Of a stretch of 6,030 nt of DNA, positions 1 to 5,873 are shown one piece after another. The DNA is from Chloroflexota bacterium. Its GTDB lineage: Bacteria; Chloroflexota; Anaerolineae; Anaerolineales; UBA11579. The notes beneath the pieces are model-generated. The model ran no database searches, was not told the origin of the DNA, and saw nothing but the letters and a program-made list of their open reading frames with translations. The stretch is taken from contig QKGK01000093.1 in NCBI GenBank assembly GCA_003250455.1, positions 1 to 6,030 of the forward strand, in the 5' to 3' direction. The position numbers and the translations under genes are program-made. The number at the start of each line of letters is the position of its first letter. Positions within the stretch are counted from its first letter, which is position 1.

Positions 1-291
1 GCTGATGATCCCCAACGGGTAGCGCAGCCAGCTGTCGATCCGGGCGGCAAGCACGACCATAAAAATTGTCGCCAGCAGTCCGCCGATGAACAAACTGGCG
101 TTAAACACCCAGGCAAGCCCGGAAACCCCCACTTCCCCCAACTCTGAGACGAAATGGTTGAGGATGCTGTAGCGCTGGCCTTCAATACCCACGTAACCCA
201 GCGCGGTGACCAGCATGCCCAACCACATCACGATGGGGCCGAGGATGCCGCTGAAGATGCCAATATTTTTCCAGGAGAGGTTTGTTTTCAT
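1..291 (-). CDS. DUF998-like multi-pass membrane protein (partial, C-terminus off the left edge)
   Basis: The first 97 codons of a gene reading leftward from an ATG at 291; the rest lies outside the window. The translation starts MKTNLSWKNIGIFSGILGP, with one hydrophobic helix at about residues 13-35, a polar loop containing YSILNHFVSELGE (41-52), and a second helix at about 61-83. A tyrosine/serine loop followed by a conserved SELG after the first helix is the pattern I associate with DUF998 membrane proteins, whose biochemical function is not established. An AGAGG ribosome-binding sequence lies 4 nt before the ATG. The gene begins 13 bp after the stop of the upstream propeller gene, so the two are probably one transcript. 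It is absent from the ORF predictions only because it is open at the window edge. Identification as DUF998 is from memory of the family; membrane character is certain, family moderately sure. Confidence 0.75.
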   Translation of the reverse strand, partial: MKTNLSWKNIGIFSGILGPIVMWLGMLVTALGYVGIEGQRYSILNHFVSELGEVGVSGLAWVFNASLFIGGLLATIFMVVLAARIDSWLRYPLGIIS

Positions 292-304
292 GCCCCCTCT
301 TATC

Positions 305-2299
305 TTATGGGGTAACGGCAAACTCGATATTGATGACCGGGCCGGTATAGCGGGTGTTCATCCAGATGCGCCAGGGGATCGAGAAGGTCTCTTGCTCTGA
401 ACCGGCGGGGATTTCCGGGGCGCCGATCAGGTTATTGCGGTTGCTGAAGACAAAGGTCTGCCCCGATTCGGTTACGCCGTCCGCCGGGATCTTAATATAT
501 GCGCCGTACAGCCCAGCCTCGTCGCCGCCAATGAAGTTCAGCGAGTCGCCCCTGGAGGCATCCAGCACCAGCTGATAGCCGTTGACCGGGGTGACGTGAA
601 TCTCGAAATAGAAGGTCTCTCCGGGGGACAACTCTCCCGGATAAGCGGCCGTAACGCTGTTGGTTGCCGCATCTTCCTGGAAGGCCGGGCAGGTGAGGTT
701 GTTGTCCTGGTCCACAAAGCAAATGCGGTTGACCTCCACGGTCTCCTGCTGGTATGGCAGGCGGCTGTGCGTGAGGCCGTTGGCGTCTGTGCCGGTCCAC
801 ACGTGGTCATCTTCCGGGCAGGAATCATCGATACATTCGGGGGAGAAAGCGATGCTTAGCGTGTTCAGGTGGTTGTAGACAGACCAGTTCTCTCCGTCGT
901 AGAACGAAACGCCCTGATCGGTAGCGACCCATACCCGGTTGAACCGGTCTACTGCGATGGCCTGGATATGTACGCTGGGTAAGCCGTCCTCGGTGCCAAA
1001 CTGCCGCCATTCTCCCCGATGATACACGGATAAACCACCGCCATCAGTTGCCACCCAAACGGATTCCCATCCGTCCGCTTCCGGGCGGACGGCAATGCCG
1101 CGGATGTTGTTGCTGCTCAGTTCTCCGGTGCTTTCCTGAAACCATTCCCAGGTGCCGTCGGTATTGTTGAAAAAGCTGATCCCCGCAAAAATATGCCCCA
1201 CCCAGATATCCCCTGCCTGGTCGAAGGCCAGGGCATATACCTGGTTGTGGAACAATTCGTTTTTATATTGGGTGTGCCAATCTCCCTTATCAAACTTGGC
1301 TACACCATCCGTGGTGGCGACCCAAACCTGCCCGCCGGTGTCTTCGTCCAGTTCAAATGTGGCCGCGCTGGGCAGCCCGCTGTTTTCCGGGGTGAATTGC
1401 TGCCATTTTTTCCCGTCGAAGCGGAACACGCCCTGCCCATCGGTGGCCGCCCAGATCTGGCCGCTGGTATCCACCAGTACCGAATTGACTTTTGCGTTTT
1501 GGGTGATGCCCGAATCGTTGCAGTTGGCCCATACTTTGATCTCCCCGCTGCGGTCGAAGTAGGAAAGCCCGCTTGATTCGCCCTCCTGGTCGAAATAGCC
1601 GATCACAACCCCGTTGGACACGCCGAAAACTGCCCGCACCCGGTCGTACAGGATCCCGCCGGGAGTATTTTCTGCTGTATAGGCGGTCACCCCTTGCGGG
1701 TATAAGAAGCGTGGGCTAACGGGGGTGTCTTCCTGCAGGGATGTTTCTCCGCATAAGCCGGGCGTAGTTTTAAATAGAGCAGGGAACTGGATAAAAACAT
1801 AGACAACCAGGAGAAAGGCAGCGACTGTCACAGCAGCCAGTACGGTCTTGCCTCTGTTTTTCTTTTTGGCGGGCAAGGGAAGCTTGCCCTGCATTTCCTG
1901 CCGGCAGATTTCCTCTCGCTGCAGGAACAGGCTGGCAAGCTCAAAGATCGCCTGGCGTTGGTGTTTTTTCAGGGTGCGTTCGGCCATCGGGCTGGGGCGG
2001 TGGACGGCGAGCATTTCTCCAACAGTGAGTTCCTCAAAGTAGCGTCCCCGGATGATGTCGGCGTAATCGGGGTTGATCTCTTCCAGCAGGTTGGTAAGCT
2101 CGCGGAGCACCTCGCGCAGTTCTTCCACTGGCGAGGTGCCTGTTTTATCGATGAGATGCTTTTGGATCAGGCAACTCTTGATCAAGTCGGATTTTGCCAA
2201 ATCCGTCACATGATTATAAGAATTCAGTGCTGTACGAAATTTTGAATAATCTGCTTCAGTGGCCTTTATTCCAGTTTCCAAAGGGTTTTTTCCTGACAT
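305..2299 (-). CDS. Membrane-anchored HTH (sigma-70 region 4-like) protein with extracytoplasmic Reg_prop beta-propeller and C-terminal Ig-like domain
   Basis: A 664-residue protein with three parts. Residues about 74-131 (DYADIIRGRYFEELTVGEML, then a basic helix ending FLQREE) resemble sigma-70 region 4-type helix-turn-helix modules. A KKKNRGK basic patch precedes one transmembrane helix (152-173), which by the positive-inside rule puts the N-terminus in the cytoplasm and the rest outside. Residues about 221-514 contain seven repeats of the type IWVATDxGVxxFDxxxW, fitting a seven-bladed two-component-regulator (Reg_prop) propeller; WVATT, WVATD and VWTGTD motifs mark successive blades. Residues 547-664 look like an all-beta Ig-like domain (LSPGETFYFEI, SRGDSL). 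Six outer cysteines (about 183, 260, 489, 494, 527, 537) could form disulfides. I chose the ATG at 2299 because GGGGGGA lies 5 nt upstream; an in-frame GTG at 2338 would add 13 residues and lacks a clear binding site. No kinase or receiver domain is present, so it may be a one-component sensor. Ligand and DNA target are unknown. Confidence 0.85.
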   Translation of the reverse strand: MSGKNPLETGIKATEADYSKFRTALNSYNHVTDLAKSDLIKSCLIQKHLIDKTGTSPVEELREVLRELTNLLEEINPDYADIIRGRYFEELTVGEMLAVHRPSPMAERTLKKHQRQAIFELASLFLQREEICRQEMQGKLPLPAKKKNRGKTVLAAVTVAAFLLVVYVFIQFPALFKTTPGLCGETSLQEDTPVSPRFLYPQGVTAYTAENTPGGILYDRVRAVFGVSNGVVIGYFDQEGESSGLSYFDRSGEIKVWANCNDSGITQNAKVNSVLVDTSGQIWAATDGQGVFRFDGKKWQQFTPENSGLPSAATFELDEDTGGQVWVATTDGVAKFDKGDWHTQYKNELFHNQVYALAFDQAGDIWVGHIFAGISFFNNTDGTWEWFQESTGELSSNNIRGIAVRPEADGWESVWVATDGGGLSVYHRGEWRQFGTEDGLPSVHIQAIAVDRFNRVWVATDQGVSFYDGENWSVYNHLNTLSIAFSPECIDDSCPEDDHVWTGTDANGLTHSRLPYQQETVEVNRICFVDQDNNLTCPAFQEDAATNSVTAAYPGELSPGETFYFEIHVTPVNGYQLVLDASRGDSLNFIGGDEAGLYGAYIKIPADGVTESGQTFVFSNRNNLIGAPEIPAGSEQETFSIPWRIWMNTRYTGPVINIEFAVTP

Positions 2300-2345
2300 G
2301 ATGTCCCCCCGTGCATGGTTTGTACACCTATCGGACACTCCATTT

Positions 2346-2374
2346 TTGGTTATTATCGGGGATACTAGTATAGG
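2346..2374 (+). promoter_or_regulatory. Possible weak rightward promoter back-to-back with the leftward one
   Basis: On the plus strand TTGGTT (2346-2351), a 17-bp spacer (2352-2368) and TATAGG (2369-2374) make a plausible but weaker promoter. Its -10 shares bases with the leftward -10 through the palindrome at 2362-2371. The only reason to take it seriously is the rightward terminator at 2470-2504, which has no gene. Transcription would start near 2381. Confidence 0.25.
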
Positions 2375-2395
2375 TTATATTTTACAGCTTTTCAA
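2367..2395 (-). promoter_or_regulatory. Sigma70-type promoter for the propeller/DUF998 unit
   Basis: Read on the minus strand, TTGAAA (2395-2390) is followed by a 17-bp spacer and TATACT (2372-2367). Both hexamers match the housekeeping consensus at five of six positions and the spacing is ideal. Transcription would start near 2360, giving a leader of about 60 nt before the ATG at 2299. The -10 overlaps a perfect palindrome ATACTAGTAT (2362-2371). Confidence 0.65.
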
Positions 2396-2504
2396 GAATT
2401 ATTTGATTAATAACCTGCATTTTCAATACGAATACTGCCCGGGCCCTGATGCAGGGGTGATCTTGGCTGCCTGCCTCCACCATTATTCGGAGGCAGGTTT
2501 TTTT
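2381..2504 (+). ncRNA. Candidate small RNA of about 124 nt (hypothetical)
   Basis: This is the stretch between the possible rightward start near 2381 and the terminator. It contains a small hairpin CCCTG-ATG-CAGGG (2444-2456), a 6-bp inverted repeat CCTGCA/TGCAGG (2414-2419 / 2450-2455), and the terminator stem. I see no convincing short coding sequence with a ribosome-binding site in it. Support is structural only: an orphan terminator, local hairpins and a weak promoter. It is an inference and could equally be untranscribed intergenic DNA. Confidence 0.25.
2470..2504 (+). terminator. Strong rho-independent terminator, rightward, without an annotated gene
   Basis: A perfect 9-bp stem CCTGCCTCC (2470-2478) / GGAGGCAGG (2489-2497) with a 10-nt loop is followed directly by seven T (2498-2504). 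The U-tract is only on the plus-strand side; reading leftward, the stem is followed by CAGCCAAG, so it is a poor terminator for the leftward methyltransferase gene that ends at 2527. No rightward gene precedes it, and the upstream leftward gene starts at 2299. It could end an unannotated small RNA, block rightward read-through into the methyltransferase, or be a relic. Confidence 0.8.
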
Positions 2505-2526
2505 GACTGAAATTCCTTCAGCTTGA

Positions 2527-3114
2527 TCAATTTTGAGAACCCGGCGCTTGCTTGTCTACCATCACCCATGCAGAGCCTTTGCCGTCACTGTCCAGGGAGA
2601 CCTTTCCACCGTGGCTTTCGGCCATGGCTTTGATCTTATCGGGCGGGTGGATGGTGCTTTTCATCAGGGCCAGCTTTTCCACCAGGGCGATCAGCTTGAC
2701 GCCAAACAGATGGATATCCGGTTCCTCGATCAGCAGACGCCCGCCAGGTTTGAGTGCCCGCAACATCTGCCCCACGGATTCCTGCTGGTTGGGCATGTGG
2801 TGGAGGGCGTCAATCACCATCATGCGGTTGAAGGTATCTGCGGCAAAAGGCAGGTGGGTGACAGATGCCTGCACCAGGTTGTGGATACCTTTCTCTTTGG
2901 CTTCCTGCAGCATGGGGAGGGACAGGTCACAGATCACCAGGTGGTCTATGCTGTCCAGCAGGCCGGCGGACGCCCGTCCGGTGCCGCCGCCGATATCCAG
3001 CAGCCAGCCGTCTGAGGGCAGGTTGAGCGGGGCGTGCAGTGCCTCCGTTTCTTTGGGGCTGATCACATGGTCATACAGGGGGCCGAGCAGGTCAAAAAGG
3101 AAATTGTTGGGCAT
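2527..3114 (-). CDS. Class I SAM-dependent methyltransferase (Methyltransf_11/UbiE-like)
   Basis: A 195-residue protein starting MPNNFLFDLLGPLYDHVI. It shows the class I Rossmann motifs in order: motif I LLDIGGGTG (38-46), which binds S-adenosylmethionine; an acidic residue after strand two (D63 in VICDLSLPML); the LPFAADTF segment (88-95); and DALHHMP plus LRALKPGGRLLIEEPD (102-133), typical of Methyltransf_11 members. Length is normal for small stand-alone enzymes. The substrate cannot be told from the sequence. The open frame extends 95 codons further upstream, but that part translates repetitive intergenic DNA, so I place the start at the ATG at 3114, where homology-like sequence begins. 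No ribosome-binding sequence precedes it: heptamer repeats run right up to the start codon. The gene is divergent from pepF and has no obvious terminator of its own. Confidence 0.85.
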   Translation of the reverse strand: MPNNFLFDLLGPLYDHVISPKETEALHAPLNLPSDGWLLDIGGGTGRASAGLLDSIDHLVICDLSLPMLQEAKEKGIHNLVQASVTHLPFAADTFNRMMVIDALHHMPNQQESVGQMLRALKPGGRLLIEEPDIHLFGVKLIALVEKLALMKSTIHPPDKIKAMAESHGGKVSLDSDGKGSAWVMVDKQAPGSQN

Positions 3115-3119
3115 AGTAG

Positions 3120-3182
3120 TTGACAGTAGGTAGTTGACAGTAGGTAGTTGACAGTGGGTAATTGACAGTTTACAGCAGGCAG
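3120..3182 (-). repeat. Heptamer tandem array, left (nine 7-bp units)
   Basis: Nine contiguous 7-bp units can be laid end to end. On the plus strand TTGACAG occurs four times (3120, 3134, 3148, 3162), alternating with TAGGTAG/TGGGTAA, then TTTACAG and CAGGCAG. Read leftward the main unit is CTGTCAA, partly as a 14-bp dimer CTGTCAACTACCTA. A further degenerate unit (3113-3119, leftward CTACTAT) overlaps the methyltransferase start codon. The same family occurs in opposite orientation at 3297-3366. Confidence 0.9.
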
Positions 3183-3196
3183 TAACGCCAGTTTCA

Positions 3197-3202
3197 ATTA
3201 TA
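3197..3202 (-). promoter_or_regulatory. Possible -10 box for the methyltransferase gene
   Basis: TATAAT reads leftward at 3202-3197. The sequence 17 bp upstream (CCTTTT) is a poor -35 and there is no extended TG. If used, transcription would begin near 3190 and the roughly 75-nt leader would consist mostly of the heptamer array. This is weak evidence. Confidence 0.3.
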
Positions 3203-3263
3203 TCTGTAGATGCAGGAAGAAAAGGGATTCTTTCTCCTTGCATTGAGGTTTTCATCGGGATAC

Positions 3264-3278
3264 GCCCGCCTGTGCGGG
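3264..3278. repeat. GC-rich palindrome in the core of the heptamer element
   Basis: CCCGC (3265-3269), CTGT loop, GCGGG (3274-3278), with flanking GGATAC and TATGACGG. It resembles the short GC-rich palindromic intergenic repeats (CCCGC...GCGGG next to GTCAT or ATGAC) scattered through many environmental bacterial genomes. It has no U-tract, so it is not an intrinsic terminator. Confidence 0.6.
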
Positions 3279-3296
3279 TATGACGGCTTGGCTCCT

Positions 3297-3366
3297 CTGT
3301 CAACTGTGAACTGTAAGCTGTGAACTGTAAGCTGTGAACTGTCAACTGTCCACTGTCTACTGTTAT
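3297..3366 (+). repeat. Heptamer tandem array, right (ten 7-bp units, all starting CTGT)
   Basis: Ten exact-length 7-bp units run without interruption, every one beginning CTGT, with variable last three bases (GAA three times, AAG twice, CAA twice, CCA, CTA, TAT). Constancy of the first four bases and of the 7-bp period is what a tandem heptamer family predicts. The array is inverted relative to 3120-3182, so the two could pair as a long imperfect hairpin around a 114-bp core. The final unit CTGTTAT merges into the pepF -10 element. Confidence 0.95.
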
Positions 3367-3369
3367 AAT
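3361..3369 (+). promoter_or_regulatory. Extended -10 promoter of pepF
   Basis: TGTTATAAT is a perfect extended -10 (TGn plus TATAAT at 3364-3369). No good -35 sits 17 bp upstream (GTCAAC), which an extended -10 can tolerate. Transcription would start near 3376, about 22 nt before the ATG at 3398. The TG and first half of the -10 belong to the last CTGTTAT heptamer. Confidence 0.6.
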
Positions 3370-3397
3370 GAGCAAAAATTTTCCCCAGGAGTTTGGC

Positions 3398-5167
3398 ATG
3401 ACCTACGAGCTTGGTAAATGGAATTTGGATGACCTTTTTCCTGCGCACGACAGCGCAGAGATGAAAAAAGCTTTTGCAGACCTGGAAGCAGGTGTGGAAA
3501 AGTTCGAAAGCTACCGCGAGAAACTCGGCCCGGAGATGGATGTGGAAGAATTCATGTCCGCCATCGAGGAGCAGGAGAAGATCTCCCGGGTGGCCAATCG
3601 CGTCGGGCAGTATTCCGGCCTGCTGTTTTCGGAAGACACGCAAAATCAGAACGCCCAGACCTTCCAGGCCAAAGTGCAGCAGTTCATGGCCGGACTTCAA
3701 AACCGCACCATGTTCTTCGACCTGTGGTGGAAGAGCCTGGAAGAAGAGCAGACCAAACGCTTTATGGAAGTCGCCGGGGAATTCAGCTACTACCTGGAGC
3801 AGATCCGCAACTTCAAGCCGTACACCCTCACCGAACCGGAAGAAAAAGTGATCAATATCAAGGATGTGACCGGTATTGGCGCTATCCGCACGCTGTACAG
3901 CTCGCTGACCAACCGCTATGTTTTCAAGGTGGAAGTGGACGGTGAGGTAAAGGAACTGACCCGCGGCGAGCTGATGGCCCTGGTGCAGGGCAATGACCCC
4001 GATGTGCGCGCCGCCGCCTACCAGGAGCTCTACAAGGTTTATGGCGATGACGGCCCCATCCTGGGGCAGATGTACCAGTCGATCGTACGGGATTTCCAGA
4101 ACGAAAATATTGAATTACGCGGCTTTTCCAGCCCGATCTCGGTGCGCAACCTGGACAATGACATCCCCGATGAAGTCGTTAGCACCCTGATGGGCGTTGC
4201 AGAGAAGAATGCAGGGGTGTTCCAGCGCTTCTTTACCCTCAAGGCTAAATGGCTCAAGGTGGATAAGCTGCGCCGCTATGATATTTATGCCCCGGTGGTG
4301 GAAGCCGACAAGACCTACACCTACGACCAGGCGGTCGGCATGGTGCTGAATTCCTTTAGCGAATTTTCTCCCCGCATTTCCACGCTGGCCACACGGGTCT
4401 TCGACGAGGAGCACATCGACAGCGCAGTGCGCAAGGGCAAGCGCTCTGGTGCATTCTGCTCTTCCGGCGACCCGGCCGTGACCCCCTTTGTGCTGGTCAA
4501 CTATAACGGCAAAGCCAACGACGTCAGCACCCTGGCGCACGAGCTGGGGCATGCCATCCACGCCATGCTGGCCGAACACCATAACGTGTTCAATTTCCAC
4601 TCGTCTCTGCCGCTGGCCGAGACGGCCTCCACTTTTGCCGAGATGGTGCTGGTGGATCGCTTGCTGGAGACCGAGATGGACGAGAACGTGCGGCGGGATA
4701 TCCTCTTCTCGCAGATTGACGATGCCTATGCCACCATCATGCGGCAGATCTTCTTCGCACTCTTTGAGCGCCAGGCGCACGAGATGGTCGGCAAGGATGC
4801 CTCCGTGGACGAGCTGGCCGATGCCTACATGAAGAACCTGGAAACGCAGTTTGGCGATTCCGTTTCGATTGGCGAGGAATTCCGCTGGGAGTGGGTTTCC
4901 ATCCCGCATATTTACCACTGGCCGTTCTATGTGTATGCCTATTCCTTCGGGCAGCTTCTGGTGCTGGCGCTCTACCAGCAGTATAAGCAGGAAGGCGAGA
5001 GCTTCGTGCCCCGCTACCTGGAGATCCTCTCGGCGGGTGGTTCGATGCCCCCGGTGGCGATCCTCGACCGGGCGGGTGTGGACGTGCGCAAGGCCGAGTT
5101 CTGGCAGGGCGGTTTCGACGTGCTTTCCCAGATGGTGGACGCGCTGGAAGAAATCCCGGTAGAATAA
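3398..5167 (+). CDS. pepF: Oligoendopeptidase F (M3 family zinc metallopeptidase)
   Basis: A 589-residue protein of normal length for PepF. It carries the zincin motif HELGH (381-385), where the two histidines bind zinc and E382 is the catalytic base, and a third zinc ligand E408 in LAETASTFAE, 23 residues on. The C-terminal IPHIYHWPFYVYAYSFG (about 502-517) supplies the His/Tyr residues that stabilise the transition state in M3 enzymes. The N-terminal helical region (1-190) matches the oligopeptidase F N-terminal domain. The family hydrolyses short peptides in the cytoplasm and serves peptide turnover. No signal peptide is seen. I chose ATG 3398 because AGGAG (3387-3391) lies 6 nt upstream; the ATG at 3368 overlaps the -10 box and has no binding site. 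All catalytic residues are present, so it should be active. Transcribed alone, from its own promoter to its own terminator, divergent from the methyltransferase. Confidence 0.95.
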   Translation: MTYELGKWNLDDLFPAHDSAEMKKAFADLEAGVEKFESYREKLGPEMDVEEFMSAIEEQEKISRVANRVGQYSGLLFSEDTQNQNAQTFQAKVQQFMAGLQNRTMFFDLWWKSLEEEQTKRFMEVAGEFSYYLEQIRNFKPYTLTEPEEKVINIKDVTGIGAIRTLYSSLTNRYVFKVEVDGEVKELTRGELMALVQGNDPDVRAAAYQELYKVYGDDGPILGQMYQSIVRDFQNENIELRGFSSPISVRNLDNDIPDEVVSTLMGVAEKNAGVFQRFFTLKAKWLKVDKLRRYDIYAPVVEADKTYTYDQAVGMVLNSFSEFSPRISTLATRVFDEEHIDSAVRKGKRSGAFCSSGDPAVTPFVLVNYNGKANDVSTLAHELGHAIHAMLAEHHNVFNFHSSLPLAETASTFAEMVLVDRLLETEMDENVRRDILFSQIDDAYATIMRQIFFALFERQAHEMVGKDASVDELADAYMKNLETQFGDSVSIGEEFRWEWVSIPHIYHWPFYVYAYSFGQLLVLALYQQYKQEGESFVPRYLEILSAGGSMPPVAILDRAGVDVRKAEFWQGGFDVLSQMVDALEEIPVE

Positions 5168-5188
5168 TACGCTTTTTGGATAGACCAG

Positions 5189-5223
5189 GAGGCACAGGAA
5201 GGGAATTTCCCTGTGCCTCTTTT
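5189..5223 (+). terminator. Rho-independent terminator after pepF
   Basis: A perfect 10-bp stem GAGGCACAGG (5189-5198) / CCTGTGCCTC (5210-5219) with an 11-nt loop is followed by four T (5220-5223). It starts 21 bp after the pepF stop and separates pepF from the next gene. The loop contains GGGAATTTCCC, which could form a competing small hairpin. Confidence 0.85.
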
Positions 5224-5274
5224 CAGTTAATCGACAGCAGTTTGGAGTGACGAATGAAGAGCAAGGAGAAAACT

Positions 5275-5715
5275 ATGAACAACATGTGGGTGCTGATATT
5301 TATCGGGGTTGTCAGCGGCGCCGCGATCGGACTGCAGGGGCCAATGGCAAGCATCATCACCCAGAAGCTGGGTGTGTACGAGAGCGTGTTTATCGTCAAC
5401 CTGGGTGGGGTTGTGGCCGCACTCATCCCGATGGTGTTCATTCAGCACGGGGGCAAGTTTTCCAATTGGCGGGAACTGCCCTGGTATGTCTTGTTTGCCG
5501 GCGTATTCGGGCTGGTAGTGATTGCCGCGATCAGCTTCCTGATCCCCCGCATCGGCGTGTCCCCGTCGATGATGCTCATCATCCTGGGACAGGTCGTCAT
5601 CGGGGCGGTGCTGGACCATTTCGGCCTGCTGGGGACCATCCAGCGCACCTTCTCGTTCAAGCAGCTCGCCGGGATCGGGGTGATGCTGCTGGGGGTGTGG
5701 ATGACGGTGCGGTAG
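5275..5715 (+). CDS. Small DMT-superfamily membrane protein, YdcZ/DUF606-like
   Basis: A 146-residue, very hydrophobic protein with about five transmembrane helices (roughly 4-22, 37-56, 70-90, 96-114, 128-145). The first helix with GLQGPMASIITQKLG, the second with NLGGVVAALIPM, and the ending DHFGLLG...GIGVMLLGVWM match the layout of the DUF606/YdcZ half-size drug/metabolite transporter family, which are short and thought to work as dimers or pairs. The substrate is unknown. Start choice: AAGGAG lies 6 nt before the ATG at 5275; an in-frame ATG at 5254, also with GGAG 6 nt upstream, would add seven mostly charged residues (MKSKEKT). The stronger binding site favours 5275. No convincing promoter is visible between the pepF terminator and the start. 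Rightward neighbours are repeats only. Confidence 0.8.
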   Translation: MNNMWVLIFIGVVSGAAIGLQGPMASIITQKLGVYESVFIVNLGGVVAALIPMVFIQHGGKFSNWRELPWYVLFAGVFGLVVIAAISFLIPRIGVSPSMMLIILGQVVIGAVLDHFGLLGTIQRTFSFKQLAGIGVMLLGVWMTVR

Positions 5716-5746
5716 GGGAGGAATGAACCGCGGATGAAGGGAAAAT

Positions 5747-5774
5747 CAGTAATTAGTGATCTGTGAACAGTAAT
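5747..5774 (+). repeat. Short heptamer array (four 7-bp units)
   Basis: Four contiguous 7-bp units of the form (C/T)(A/T)GTNA(T/A): CAGTAAT twice, TAGTGAT and CTGTGAA. CTGTGAA is identical to a unit in the array at 3297-3366, and period and position of GT agree, so this looks like the same repeat family in a more diverged form. Confidence 0.65.
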
Positions 5775-5795
5775 GAGGAATGGGCCTTTATCGCA

Positions 5796-5822
5796 CTGTC
5801 ATTCCGAACGAAGTGAGGAATC
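5796..5822. repeat. Dispersed intergenic repeat with CATTCC/GGAAT stem
   Basis: The sequence TGTCATTCCGAACGAAGTG, continuing into AGGAATCC, resembles a GTCATTCYGAGCGAAGCGA...GAATC repeat found between genes in many environmental bacteria. ATTCC (5801-5805) can pair with GGAAT (5817-5821) over an 11-nt loop; CATTCC (5800-5805) can alternatively pair with GGAATG at 5777-5782. Confidence 0.6.
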
Positions 5823-5873
5823 CACTGGAAATATTTGAGTTGTGCAACCAATTCTGAATTTCAGCACTTTTCT

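Noticed and set aside
2259..2510. 83-residue rightward frame ending near the orphan terminator
   Set aside because: It starts inside the antisense of the propeller gene, has no binding site, and its composition shows no coding pattern; an RNA is a better explanation for the terminator.
3120..3168. Multiple -35 boxes (TTGACA within TTGACAG units) reading rightward
   Set aside because: TTGACA is a by-product of the repeat unit; no -10 at 16-18 bp follows on the plus strand and the downstream 200 bp hold no gene.
3120..3366. CRISPR array
   Set aside because: Units are 7 bp, contiguous, with no spacers of 30-40 bp and no cas genes nearby.
3368..3397. pepF start at ATG 3368
   Set aside because: It overlaps the TATAAT box and has no ribosome-binding sequence, while ATG 3398 has AGGAG 6 nt upstream.
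2530..3399. Longer 290-residue methyltransferase starting at 3399
   Set aside because: Residues 1-95 translate the heptamer arrays and core; the sequence (VDSGQLTVHSLQFTAYSSQL) is repeat translation and would overlap the pepF start and promoter.
3194..3700. 168-residue leftward frame over the pepF 5' end
   Set aside because: Part is antisense to pepF and part is repeat translation; no domain recognisable.
4115..4918. 267-residue open frame antisense to pepF
   Set aside because: It is the mirror of a strongly coding, motif-complete pepF; the His/Gly-rich composition is typical of a GC-biased shadow frame and no binding site or domain is seen.
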